Shown: positions 55,894-64,000 of the stretch, piece by piece
Layout of the letters: the number at the start of each line of letters is the position of its first letter
Numbering within the stretch: the stretch's first letter is position 1
Assembly: GCA_021774335.1 (NCBI GenBank)
Contig: JAJFJD010000040.1
Span: 186,001-250,000 of the forward strand
DNA: 64,000 bases
Reading direction: 5' to 3'
From: Alphaproteobacteria bacterium
GTDB lineage: Bacteria > Pseudomonadota > Alphaproteobacteria > UBA8366
Made by a program: the position numbers and the translations under genes
Notes under the pieces: model-generated
What the model was told of the DNA's origin: nothing
Seen by the model: the letters and a program-made list of their open reading frames with translations, nothing else
Database searches by the model: none

Positions 55894-57019
55894 GTGCGCG
55901 CCGAAGTTCAGAATCTCGTCGACGAAATCAAGCAGTCGCTCGAACTGCTGAGGAGGCATCTTTGACCTCGATGCAGCAAAACTACGGCTAGAGGAGCTGA
56001 ACGCCCTCGCCGAGGATCCGGCGCTTTGGGAGAATCCCGACAAGGCGCAGACGATCATGCGCGAACGGACCCGCCTCGAACACGGCATTGGGTCCTATGA
56101 GTCGATGGAAACCGGGGTTGCCGAAAATCTCGATATGATCGAGCTGGCCGAAGCCGAGGGCGAGGACGCTATTGCGGCGGAGGCCGAGGCCGCGCTGACC
56201 AAGCTGCGCGACAATGCCGCGAAGCTGCAGCTTGAGAGCCTGCTGTCGGGCGAGGCCGATTCCAATGACTGCTATCTGGAAGTCCATGCGGGCGCTGGCG
56301 GTACCGAATCTCAGGATTGGGCGCAGATGTTATTGCGGATGTATCTGCGCTGGGCGGAGCAACACGGATACAAACTCGAATACATCGAAGAGTCGCCCGG
56401 CGAAGAAGCGGGGCTGAAATCGGCGACGATCAAGGTCACCGGCGACAACGCCTATGGCTGGCTCAAAACCGAAAGCGGTGTCCATCGGCTGGTTCGCATC
56501 TCACCGTTCGATGCCGCATCGCGCCGCCATACCAGCTTCGCTTCGATCGGCGTTTATCCGGCAATCGACGATACGATCGAGATCGATATCAACGACGGCG
56601 ATCTTCGGATCGATACCTATCGCGCCTCGGGTGCGGGCGGCCAGCACGTCAATCGGACTGATAGTGCGGTCCGCATTACGCATCAGCCCACCGGCATCGT
56701 CGTGCAATGTCAGAATGACCGGTCACAGCACCGCAACCGTGCGACCGCCATGACGATGTTGAAGGCACGACTGTACGAGCTCGAATTACAACTGCGCGAA
56801 GAAAAGGCCCAGGCGGAACATGATGCGAAAACCGACATCGGTTGGGGGCATCAAATCCGGTCCTACGTGCTTCACCCCTATAAGATGGTCAAGGACCTGC
56901 GCACCGAGGTCGAAAAGGGCAACGCAGATGCGGTGCTCGACGGCGACCTTGATCCGTTCCTGGAGGCGTCGCTTGCGGCGCGCGTCGCCGGCGCGGTCAG
57001 CCCACCGGAAGACGCCTAG
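55894..57019 (+). CDS. prfB: Peptide chain release factor 2, expressed by programmed +1 frameshift
   Basis: 374 residues after recoding. Reads UAA and UGA stop codons. GTG 55894 (GGAGAAAA upstream) starts [23 protein letters not shown], which ends at an in-frame TGA (55963-55965). Skipping base 55963 continues in the next frame as [18 protein letters not shown] to the stop at 57019; segments are 55894-55962 and 55964-57019. The SPF codon-recognition tripeptide is in [12 protein letters not shown], and the GGQ catalytic loop in [20 protein letters not shown]. The C-terminal helix ends in SPPEDA. Last gene of rne-amiC-mrcA-prfB. Confidence 0.96.
55951..55966 (+). promoter_or_regulatory. prfB +1 programmed frameshift site
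   Basis: AGGAGG CAT CTT TGA C: an internal Shine-Dalgarno three bases before the slippery CTT codon, an in-frame UGA stop, and a C after it. All elements of the classic RF2 autoregulatory site are present. Low RF2 lets the ribosome slip on CTTT and make more RF2. Confidence 0.95.
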
Positions 57020-57867
57020 CGCCCGGTTGCAAGCGGCGTGTAATAGTCGGCGGTCAGGCCAGCGCGGTCCCGACTGGCCTCGTTGAAGGGTGGCTTCAGC
57101 GATCCTCGGAAATACTGCCGAACCAAATCATGGAACGTCGTAACGGGATCAAGGCCAGCCTCGCGGCAGCAATGATCGAACCAGCGGCGGCCGATGGCCA
57201 CATGGCCGATTTCCTCGTCATGGATAATCTGGAGAATATCTGCGCTCGCGTCGTCGCCGGCCTTACGCAGCCGCGCGGTCATTTGCGGCGTTACATCCAA
57301 GCCGCGTGCTTCAAGGACGAGCGGCACGACCGCGAGCCGGGCAGCCAAGTCGTGGGCGGTCGTTTCCGCCGCCTCCCAAAGGCCGTCATGGGCGGGCAGG
57401 TCTCCCAAAGCCGCGTCCATCTCCGCAAGCCGGTCGCTCAGCATCAAGAAGTGCATCGCTTCTTCCTCGGCGACGGACACCCAGTCGTCATGGAATTGCC
57501 GCGGCAGCCCGGCGGTCGCGCCGAACCGGGCCAGTATATCCCAAGCGAGATCGATCGCATTTAGTTCGATATGGGCGATGGCGTGCAAAAGCGCGATACG
57601 TCCAGCCGGTGCGGTATTGATGCGCCGCCGCGGGACCGAGCCTGGGGGCAGCAGAGCCGGCTTTACCGGCCGTGCTGGGCGCGGGGACGGTCTTTCGCTG
57701 CCGGTTGCGGCGAGACTGCCCGACCGCCACGCGGCTGCGGTCTCGTGGCTCAGCCGCGCTTTCTCCGTCGGGTCCGCCGTTTGGAGGATCGCACAGGCCG
57801 CATCGGTTAGTGAGGCGGCGGTCAATGAGGCGGGAGTGGCGGGTCCGGTCAATTTTCGAGGAGCCAT
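57016..57867 (-). CDS. DUF455 ferritin-like family protein
   Basis: 283 residues, no signal peptide. Helical protein of the DUF455/ferritin-like superfamily. Metal-binding Glu/His pairs appear in [33 protein letters not shown] and [16 protein letters not shown], as in a diiron four-helix bundle. [16 protein letters not shown] is the other conserved block. Possible diiron oxidase or RNA-modifying hydroxylase (MiaE-like superfamily); function not established. Its ATG at 57867 overlaps the end of the DUF1194 gene by 19 bases, so the two are coupled. Its stop overlaps that of prfB. Confidence 0.85.
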   Translation of the reverse strand: MAPRKLTGPATPASLTAASLTDAACAILQTADPTEKARLSHETAAAWRSGSLAATGSERPSPRPARPVKPALLPPGSVPRRRINTAPAGRIALLHAIAHIELNAIDLAWDILARFGATAGLPRQFHDDWVSVAEEEAMHFLMLSDRLAEMDAALGDLPAHDGLWEAAETTAHDLAARLAVVPLVLEARGLDVTPQMTARLRKAGDDASADILQIIHDEEIGHVAIGRRWFDHCCREAGLDPVTTFHDLVRQYFRGSLKPPFNEASRDRAGLTADYYTPLATGR

Positions 57868-58688
57868 TGCACGCGCTGTTCGCCGATGTCGCAGGGCGGC
57901 GTCTCGCGTGGCGCCTTCGGGCCCGCTGCTAGGATGACGCGTTCCTGCGGCTGATGCGGATGTGCGTCGGCGATTTCCAAGATCAGCTTCTTCCGGATTG
58001 CCCGCGCGAAGTCGGCAAAGGTGTTGGCGACGACCATGAAGGAACCGGGTCCGCCGATCACGCAGTTGGCGTAGTACAAGTCCAAATTGGGCAGGGCCGG
58101 CCATCCAAAGGGACTGGCGCGTTCGTTGACGATGGGCAGGCCGTTGATTGCGACGCGCTGGGCGACGGCACGGTCGCGAAACTTGGTGACGAGGCCGCCC
58201 TGGTTGTTCGGCCCGTCGCCGGATACATCGATCACGCGCCGCGTTCCCTCGAAGCCGTTTCCTGGAAACGTCGACAAGGCATGGTCGATGATATTGCTGA
58301 TCGATGTCCAAAGCGCCGTCTGGATCGGGGCGCGACCGACCGTCGCGGCAAAGGCGCGGGCGCTGGCCTCATCCTCGATCACGGTCCAATTCGCAACCGT
58401 CGTCGTGTAATCCTCGCCGGCCCATTCGATATAGGTCATGGCGACGCGTCCCAGAATGCCGCCGCTAATGGCTTTGATGACGGCCGGGTCGGTGAGGGCG
58501 GCGACATAGCCGTCGCGCTGTAACCGCGCTTCGTCCGGATCGATGCTGCCGGAAACATCGACGGCCAGGACGAGTTCTAGGTCGACCGGCAGCGGTGTAC
58601 TTTGGGCGACGGCGGTCACGGTCCAAAAGCCAGCGACGAAAACCGCCAGGGCAATGACCATTTGTAAGAGGGTGCGCAATGCCTGCAT
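57849..58688 (-). CDS. DUF1194 (VWA-like) secreted protein
   Basis: 279 residues. Signal peptide with cleavage near VAQ (residue 29). The mature protein matches DUF1194: VDLELVLAVDVSGSIDPDEARLQRDGY carries a MIDAS DxSxS motif, then RRVIDVSGDGPNNQGG and VAINGLPIVNE. The family is periplasmic or extracellular in alphaproteobacteria, role unknown; a metal-dependent adhesion or complex-holding function is inferred. First of an overlapping pair with the DUF455 gene, 12 bp after the small acidic-protein gene in the same direction. Confidence 0.88.
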   Translation of the reverse strand: MQALRTLLQMVIALAVFVAGFWTVTAVAQSTPLPVDLELVLAVDVSGSIDPDEARLQRDGYVAALTDPAVIKAISGGILGRVAMTYIEWAGEDYTTTVANWTVIEDEASARAFAATVGRAPIQTALWTSISNIIDHALSTFPGNGFEGTRRVIDVSGDGPNNQGGLVTKFRDRAVAQRVAINGLPIVNERASPFGWPALPNLDLYYANCVIGGPGSFMVVANTFADFARAIRKKLILEIADAHPHQPQERVILAAGPKAPRETPPCDIGEQRVQWLLEN

Positions 58689-58700
58689 GCGGGCGGCCGG

Positions 58701-58976
58701 TCAGTCCTGGTCTTTTTCGTCGAAATACTGTTCGACAAGACCGTAGATGGCTTCGGCATCGTCCTCGCTGGAAAAGACGAGGTTGCTGCTTTCGCCGGAA
58801 ATGTTCAGCAGATACCCCCGCTCCGCGCAGACCGTTTCCAGGGCGGCGATGAAGGGCGCGATTAGTTTGTCGTTGAGGTCCTCAGCGGTTTCATGCTCCG
58901 CCATTTGCGCGAGGAACTGTTCCTGCAGCTTTTCGGGCATCGACCCGGAGGGTTTTCTAGATTTGCGTCGGGCCAT
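58701..58976 (-). CDS. Small conserved-looking acidic protein of unknown function
   Basis: 91 residues. Basic N-terminus (MARRKSRKPSG) followed by an acidic alpha/beta segment (AEDLNDKLIAPFIAALETVCAERGYLLNISGESSNLVFSSEDDAEAIYGLVEQYFDE). The ATG overlaps the bcp TGA by one base (TGATG), so it is translated with bcp. No family recognised. One cysteine, no signal peptide. A real gene judging by coupling and composition. Confidence 0.65.
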   Translation of the reverse strand: MARRKSRKPSGSMPEKLQEQFLAQMAEHETAEDLNDKLIAPFIAALETVCAERGYLLNISGESSNLVFSSEDDAEAIYGLVEQYFDEKDQD

Positions 58977-59440
58977 CAGAGTTCCTTCACCGCGGCGAGG
59001 ACCGCATCGACATGATTGGGAACGCGCACCTTACGCCAAGCCTGGCGGATGATGCCGTTGCCATCGACAAGAAATGTCGATCGCTCAATACCCATATAGG
59101 TTCGGCCATACATGCGTTTCTCTTTCCAAACGTCGAAGGCCTCGCAGACGGCGCCGTCCTCGTCCGATGCCAAGCGGAAGTTGAGATCGTATTTTGCCGT
59201 GAATTTGTCATGCTTCGCCACGGTGTCTTTCGACACGCCGATCACGTCTACGTTAAGCGCGGAAAAGTCCGGCAAGGCGTCCCGAAAGCCACAGGCTTCC
59301 TTCGTGCATCCTGGCGTGTCGTCCTTGGGGTAGAAATACAGTACGAAAGGACGCCCGGCGAGCGCCTGCGACGAGACGTCACCGCCTCCGCTGGCTGGCA
59401 TTGAAAAGTTCGGAGCCTTATCTCCGACGTCTGCGCTCAT
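58976..59440 (-). CDS. bcp: Thioredoxin-dependent peroxiredoxin (Bcp/PrxQ type)
   Basis: 154 residues. Reduces hydrogen and organic peroxides. PKDDTPGCTKEACGFRD contains the peroxidatic cysteine (about 45) and the resolving cysteine five residues later, the PrxQ alpha-type arrangement. GVSKDTVAKHDKFTAKYDLNFRLASDEDG and RSTFLVDGNGIIRQAWRKVRVPNHVDAVLAA are family blocks. Cytoplasmic. Its stop overlaps the start of the small acidic-protein gene. glnE lies downstream of nothing in this unit: it is the upstream gene in the same direction, 90 bp away. Confidence 0.95.
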   Translation of the reverse strand: MSADVGDKAPNFSMPASGGGDVSSQALAGRPFVLYFYPKDDTPGCTKEACGFRDALPDFSALNVDVIGVSKDTVAKHDKFTAKYDLNFRLASDEDGAVCEAFDVWKEKRMYGRTYMGIERSTFLVDGNGIIRQAWRKVRVPNHVDAVLAAVKEL

Positions 59441-59530
59441 GGTGATAATGACTCCTCGTTTTGTGCTTGGTAACGCCGGCGGAATAGCCAGTTAGATGAA
59501 CTTGCCGCAAGGATTGGCAAGCCCGCCGGA

Positions 59531-62500
59531 TCAAGCCTGATCGGTCTGGCGCTGTGCCGCCTCGGCTGCCGGTTTGTCGATCAATTCCTCGAACCGACGA
59601 TGCACACTAGCAGCGGTTTCCTCCATTGCGGCGACGAGGGCGTCGAAATCCTCGACGCCGACGGCGCGGACAAGGGCCCTGCGGGGGCCATCCGCCCGAG
59701 CTTCATCGTCGAGATTGTCCGTGGTAGTCAACCTCAACACTGTTTGCACGCGATGCCAAAACCGCAATGCATCCCCGACCCCGGTCGCGAAATCCCGGTC
59801 GATCAATTTTGCCTCGGCCAGATTATCTATTGCCGTTACCGCGTTGCTGGACAGAATTTCCGGATGGTCGGATGCGTGCCGTAACTGCAGATACTGAACC
59901 ATGAACTCTGCATCCACGAGACCGCCCCGGCGATGCTTGATGTCCCAGGGCGATTGCCCACGGTGCTCCTTCGCCATGCGGCCCCGCATCTTGGCGACAT
60001 CGATGACCAGTTGATCTGGATCTCGTGGTCTCGTCAGAATCAACTGAATTTCTTCCTCCAGCCGATGGATTAGATTTGGACAGCCGGCGAAGGCGCGGGC
60101 GCGGGTCAGTGCCATGTGTTCCCAGGTCCAGGCGGATTCTGCGTAGTAGCGGCTGAAGGACTCGAACCGGCTTGCCGCTGGACCCTTGCCGCCGGACGGC
60201 CGCAGGCGCGTATCGACATCATACAGCCGCCCTTCGCCGGTAAGGGCCTCGATGGCACCTACGACCCTTTGGCTGAGCCGCATGTAATACACGCTTGTCG
60301 CAAGCGGTTTGTCACCGTCGGACTCTTCGACATTCTCAGGCACGTCATAAACGAACACGAGGTCCACGTCGGACTCGGGCATAAGTTCGCTGCCGCCGAG
60401 TTTGCCAAACGCGATCGCCGCCATCCCGCCGCCCGGCACTGTGCCATGATCGCCGCCCGGACCTGAGAACTCCTCCTCTACGGCTGGCCACAGGTCCGCG
60501 ATTACGGTTTCAGCGATGGCGGTATAGGTCGGGCCGGCGGCATGACCGTCGGTGACACCTTGGAGTATTTGGACGCCGGTTTGGAATTTCCGGTCGTTGG
60601 TCCACCGTCGTGTGATTTCCAAAACATCCTGGAAGTCGTGGGCCTCCGTGAGCGCGGCCTTGAGCTCGCCGTGCAGAGTGTCCAGCTCCGCCAACTGTTC
60701 GAAGAAATCAAGCGACAGGACATGGTCGAGCAGCCGTGGATTGCGGCTGAGCCGTTCGGCCAACTTCGGCGCATCGCCCATGATTTCCGCCACAAGATCC
60801 AGCAAACTAGGATTGGCGTAGAACAGCGAGAACAGTTGAACCCCGGCGGGCAAACCGCTCAGGAAAGCGTCAAGCCGGGCGATGGCGGCATTCGGGTCTG
60901 CCCGCTTGGCAAGGGCCTCGAGCAACCGCGGCATTAACTCGGTCAGGAGTTCGCGGGACCGGACGCTGCGGGTCGCGCGATACCGGCCGTGGTGCCAGCG
61001 CCGAATCATCGTTGATATCGACGCACCGTCGCTGAAGCCCATATCTTCGAGCGTCTTGATCGTTTCCGGGTGATCTTCGCTGCCGGTGAAGACGAGCGTT
61101 CCGGCACCCCCGAGTTCCGGCGCTTCCTCGAACAGCTCCGCATAGTTCTTTTCGACTAACGTTAGCTGGCGAACAAGGTCTTCGCGAAACGCAGCGGCGT
61201 CGGGGTAGCCGGCAAAGACGGCGATGTCTTCGATCTGTTCGTCGGTCTTCGGCAAGGCGTGGGTTTGATGATCGTCGACCATCTGCAAGCGATGCTCCAG
61301 CCGGCGGAGATAACAATACGCTTCCTGCATTTCATGCGCAGTCGACTGTTCTATGCGGCCATGATCGGCCAGCGCTTGCAGTGTCTCGCAGAGATCACTT
61401 GTGCGCAGCGCCGGGTGTCGGCCGCCCCAGATGAGCTGCTGGGTCTGGGCAAAGAACTCGATCTCGCGGATGCCGCCGCGGCCGAGTTTTACGTTATGTC
61501 CGTTGACGGCGATCGTGCCGCCGCCGCGGTAGGAAGTGATCTGCCGCTTGATCGAATGGATATCCTGGATGGCCGCAAAGTCGAGATGCTTGCGCCAGAT
61601 GAACGGTCGAAGATGCTGTAAGAATGCGTCGCCCGCGCCGATATCGCCGGCACAGGCGCGGGCACGGATCATGGCGGCGCGTTCCCAATTCTGTCCGACG
61701 CTCTCGTAATAGGTTTCTGCAGCGGGGATTGGGACTGCCAGTGGGGTGGCGCCAGGGTCTGGCCGCAGACGCAAATCGGTGCGGAACACATAGCCGTCCG
61801 CCGTGCGCTCATCCATCACCCGCATGAGAAGCCGGGCCAGCCGAACCATCTCTTGCGGCAGCGCATCCGGGTCGGGGCAATCGAACTTGTCCGGCTCATA
61901 CAGGATCATGATGTCGATGTCGCTGGAGTAGTTCAGTTCCTGCGCCCCGAGTTTGCCGAGCGCCAGGATTACCAATCCGGATTCCTGTTCGGGCGTATCG
62001 CCGGACGGTAACGAAAACACACCATTCGTCGATAGCTGGCGCAGCAATCCCCGGACCGTAAGGTTCAGCGACACATCCGCGAGATCGCTCAACGCACGGG
62101 TGACCCGGCCGACCGGCCAGATACCCGCTATATCGGCCAGGGCGATCAGTAGGGCTGCCCTGTTTTTGGCCTGGCGCAGACCCGGCATCAGTTTTTCTGC
62201 CGAATTTGCATCCGCCAAATCGGCCTGAAGCTGGTCGATGATCTCTTGGAACACGTCATCCGGACCCCGATGGAGCGCCTCCACGGCGATTTCCGGATTG
62301 CGCACCAGCAATTGCCCGAGATAGGGGCTATTCCCGAAAATCGCCTCCAATACAGCCTTGCCGGCCGGATCGGATGCGACGGCTCGCATGGCCTCTCCGG
62401 CGTCTGAGGAATCCGCGAATTCCTGCCATCGCTCCATTCCGACGGCGGCGCGCTCCGGATTGGCGGATTTTGGGAGGTTTTCGGCCTTGATCGGGATCAT
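59531..62500 (-). CDS. glnE: Bifunctional glutamine synthetase adenylyltransferase/deadenylase
   Basis: 989 residues; adds and removes AMP on glutamine synthetase in response to PII and glutamine. Two nucleotidyltransferase domains are visible: the N-terminal deadenylase with ILALGKLGAQELNYSSDIDIMILYE (about 185-210) and the C-terminal adenylylase with IAFGKLGGSELMPESDVDLVFVYD (about 690-715), each followed by a helical PII-uridylyl-transferase-like region. ATG 62500 gives MIPIKAENLP. Minus-strand gene, divergent from the AsmA-like gene with 88 bp between starts; bcp follows. Confidence 0.96.
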   Translation of the reverse strand: MIPIKAENLPKSANPERAAVGMERWQEFADSSDAGEAMRAVASDPAGKAVLEAIFGNSPYLGQLLVRNPEIAVEALHRGPDDVFQEIIDQLQADLADANSAEKLMPGLRQAKNRAALLIALADIAGIWPVGRVTRALSDLADVSLNLTVRGLLRQLSTNGVFSLPSGDTPEQESGLVILALGKLGAQELNYSSDIDIMILYEPDKFDCPDPDALPQEMVRLARLLMRVMDERTADGYVFRTDLRLRPDPGATPLAVPIPAAETYYESVGQNWERAAMIRARACAGDIGAGDAFLQHLRPFIWRKHLDFAAIQDIHSIKRQITSYRGGGTIAVNGHNVKLGRGGIREIEFFAQTQQLIWGGRHPALRTSDLCETLQALADHGRIEQSTAHEMQEAYCYLRRLEHRLQMVDDHQTHALPKTDEQIEDIAVFAGYPDAAAFREDLVRQLTLVEKNYAELFEEAPELGGAGTLVFTGSEDHPETIKTLEDMGFSDGASISTMIRRWHHGRYRATRSVRSRELLTELMPRLLEALAKRADPNAAIARLDAFLSGLPAGVQLFSLFYANPSLLDLVAEIMGDAPKLAERLSRNPRLLDHVLSLDFFEQLAELDTLHGELKAALTEAHDFQDVLEITRRWTNDRKFQTGVQILQGVTDGHAAGPTYTAIAETVIADLWPAVEEEFSGPGGDHGTVPGGGMAAIAFGKLGGSELMPESDVDLVFVYDVPENVEESDGDKPLATSVYYMRLSQRVVGAIEALTGEGRLYDVDTRLRPSGGKGPAASRFESFSRYYAESAWTWEHMALTRARAFAGCPNLIHRLEEEIQLILTRPRDPDQLVIDVAKMRGRMAKEHRGQSPWDIKHRRGGLVDAEFMVQYLQLRHASDHPEILSSNAVTAIDNLAEAKLIDRDFATGVGDALRFWHRVQTVLRLTTTDNLDDEARADGPRRALVRAVGVEDFDALVAAMEETAASVHRRFEELIDKPAAEAAQRQTDQA

Positions 62501-62588
62501 ATTAGTCTCTGAAATTCTTCGGAAATCCTAGGATATTTGGCTAACTCCACTATATTAGGTCAATAGTGTAAGCGGAGCCGGGGGATCC

Positions 62589-64000
62589 TTGCGCAGTATA
62601 TGCATACGTGTGGCACAGATTGCTGTCACCGTCATTCTGAGCGTTACGATTCTCGTCAGTCTCGGGTTGTGGCGCCTGTCCCAGGGACCGGTCTCGCTTA
62701 ACTTTCTCGCCCCTGCATTGGAGCGTAGCTTCGCCGTACGGGATACGTCCTTTGCGGTCGAAGTCGATGATACGTCATTGGTCTGGGGCGGATGGAAACG
62801 GGTCATCGATATCCGCAGCCGGAATGTGCGTGTCTTTGCGGCGGACGGCAATTTGGCGGCGGTGCTGCCGGATGTCTCGATCGGTCTTTCCTTTACCGGC
62901 CTCTTGCGCGGCGATCTCGCCGTGTCTCGCCTGGACGTGTTCGGCGTCCGGGCCATCATTGAGCGGTTTCCGGACGGACGGTTCGGATTCCAGATGCCCA
63001 CGGATCCGGCGGGCAAAGAAAAGCGCCAGGGCGCGTTGGTCGACGCGGCGGAGGACTTCCTGCGACCCATGCGCGAACGGACAGGGCCGTTTCGATATCT
63101 CCAGCGGTTCTCGGTGCTCGAGGGCCGGTTCCAGTTCATCGATCGCTTGACCGGCGAGATTTGGGCGATCCCGCAAGCCGAAATCGTAACGGAATTTCTG
63201 CGTGATGCGATTGAGACACGGCTGGCGTTGGGGGTCGATGCCGATGGCCAACGGATGCAGTTGCTCGCCACTATCCTGCATGACCGGCGCAGTCGCAGAA
63301 TCGGGGGACGCGTCGATTTCAACCGGTTGGAACCTTCGGTTATTGCGCGAGCCTTCCCTTATCTGAATCAACTCGCGGACATTCGCGCCCCGTTTTCAGG
63401 GAACGTAAATTTCGAAATAGCACATGGTTGGCAGCTTCTCGGTTTGCGCCTGCAATTGGTCAGCGACTTTGGGCAAGCGACCTTTGCAATGGCCTATCCG
63501 TCCGGCAGCGAGATGGTCCAGGTCAGCGCCCGGATGAACGACATTCGCTTGGCGAGCCTGGCTCGCGCGACGCCGGCGTTGTCGCCCCTTGCGGGACTGG
63601 ATATTCCGGTCAGCGGCGTGCTCGAAGGGGTCGCCGATCCCGCCGGCCGATTCAAGCTCACCAAGGTCGATCTCACGAGCGGCGGGGGGCAGGTGGATTT
63701 GCCGGGCGTCTTTCCGCAAGCCATGAAGATTGCAGGGGCGCGATTATCGGCGGACATCGATGCGACGACCTCGACCGCCATGGTTCGGGATTTTTCCGTC
63801 GATTTCGGCGGAACTAAGGTTTCGACGTCAGGGCGTATCCGGCGCGACGATACAGGCTACACGATGGCCGTCGACGCCAAGGTCGCCGCATTACCGTTGA
63901 GCGATCTGGCGAAGTATTGGCCGCCGGGAATGGGCGTCAGCGCGCGGCAGTGGGTCATCAGCAATATCGTCGAAGGGACAGTGAGCGAAGGGACGGTGTC
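62589..64000 (+). CDS. AsmA/DUF3971-family envelope protein, 3'-truncated by window edge
   Basis: About 470 codons, open to the last base, so the C-terminus is missing. TTG 62589 follows GGGGGAT and is chosen; GTG 62610 is an alternative. After a few residues comes one membrane helix (QIAVTVILSVTILVSLGLW). Beta-rich periplasmic sequence follows: LVWGGWKRVIDIRSRNVRVF and LDVFGVRAIIERFPDGRFGF are typical of the start of YhdP/AsmA-like proteins. LSDLAKYWPPGMGVSARQWVISNIVEG at the window edge is the DUF3971 hallmark. Such proteins bridge the envelope and help move phospholipid to the outer membrane. Next to glnE and bcp. Confidence 0.85.
   Translation, partial: MRSICIRVAQIAVTVILSVTILVSLGLWRLSQGPVSLNFLAPALERSFAVRDTSFAVEVDDTSLVWGGWKRVIDIRSRNVRVFAADGNLAAVLPDVSIGLSFTGLLRGDLAVSRLDVFGVRAIIERFPDGRFGFQMPTDPAGKEKRQGALVDAAEDFLRPMRERTGPFRYLQRFSVLEGRFQFIDRLTGEIWAIPQAEIVTEFLRDAIETRLALGVDADGQRMQLLATILHDRRSRRIGGRVDFNRLEPSVIARAFPYLNQLADIRAPFSGNVNFEIAHGWQLLGLRLQLVSDFGQATFAMAYPSGSEMVQVSARMNDIRLASLARATPALSPLAGLDIPVSGVLEGVADPAGRFKLTKVDLTSGGGQVDLPGVFPQAMKIAGARLSADIDATTSTAMVRDFSVDFGGTKVSTSGRIRRDDTGYTMAVDAKVAALPLSDLAKYWPPGMGVSARQWVISNIVEGTVSEGTV

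Noticed and set aside
55646..55951. 101-codon plus frame spanning the mrcA end and prfB start
   Set aside because: Out of frame with both real genes; prfB start and frameshift site explain the region.

Overview
The window is a contiguous piece of an alphaproteobacterial chromosome, most likely Rhodospirillales-like (a Rhodospirillum/Thalassospira-type relative). The evidence is a mipZ-type division ATPase, an NDUFA12 complex I accessory subunit, DUF2155, DUF1194 and DUF455 genes, a phasin, a B12-dependent ribonucleotide reductase, and the gene order rne-amiC-mrcA-prfB. Base composition is uniformly GC-rich, and I see no insertion sequence, prophage, CRISPR array, tRNA or rRNA. Almost all the DNA is accounted for by about 57 protein genes, two of them cut by the window edges (putA at the left, an AsmA/DUF3971 gene at the right).

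Layout. 1-8 kb: the end of putA, then a divergent pair with an iron-type promoter region between a cysteine-rich unknown gene (minus) and a ferric-iron ABC transporter (binding protein and double permease, no ATPase gene beside them), followed by a YcsI/DUF1445 protein and a nucleoside hydrolase. 8-13 kb: a fatty-acid or aromatic-acid degradation group (acyl-CoA ligase, DsbA-fold isomerase, 2,4-dienoyl-CoA reductase, SDR). 13-21 kb: a lipoprotein, a mipZ / VWA / membrane J-domain cluster, then galU-ugd-pgm for UDP-sugar synthesis, facing a D,D-carboxypeptidase with a SPOR domain. 21-29 kb: a phasin with a strong promoter flanked by PhaR-like repeats, a zinc-ribbon methyltransferase, clpS-clpA, a small membrane protein, a PleD-like diguanylate cyclase and a FemAB-like acetyltransferase. 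29-34 kb: RidA and the large nrdJ gene with a strong terminator and NrdR-like upstream boxes. 34-39 kb: NDUFA12, two tandem MlaD genes and DUF2155 on plus, facing aroQ-accB-accC-aat on minus. 39-49 kb: an S9 peptidase and a D-tartrate dehydratase-like gene, a DsbA-like protein, an M48 protease, a GGT-like lipoprotein without the catalytic threonine, an aminotransferase and a CFA-synthase-like methyltransferase. 49-64 kb: rne, amiC, mrcA, prfB (with a programmed +1 frameshift), then DUF455, DUF1194, a small acidic protein, bcp and glnE on minus, and the AsmA-like gene leaving the window.

How it fits together. Most genes serve envelope growth and division (mipZ, D,D-carboxypeptidase, amiC, mrcA, MlaD pair, sugar nucleotides, AsmA-like), core metabolism (acetyl-CoA carboxylase, AroQ, NrdJ, GlnE) and protein quality control. 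ClpS, ClpA and Aat make up the adaptor, unfoldase and N-terminal tagging steps of the bacterial N-degron pathway. The most informative non-coding signals are three Fur-like boxes before the iron genes, the phasin promoter with a repeat on the predicted start point, paired NrdR-like boxes before nrdJ, a predicted leader of about 400 nt before rne, and the prfB recoding site. I did not find a convincing new multi-gene system. The least explained pieces are the cysteine-rich gene at 2430-2921, the mipZ/VWA/J-domain cluster and the catalytically degenerate GGT-like lipoprotein.
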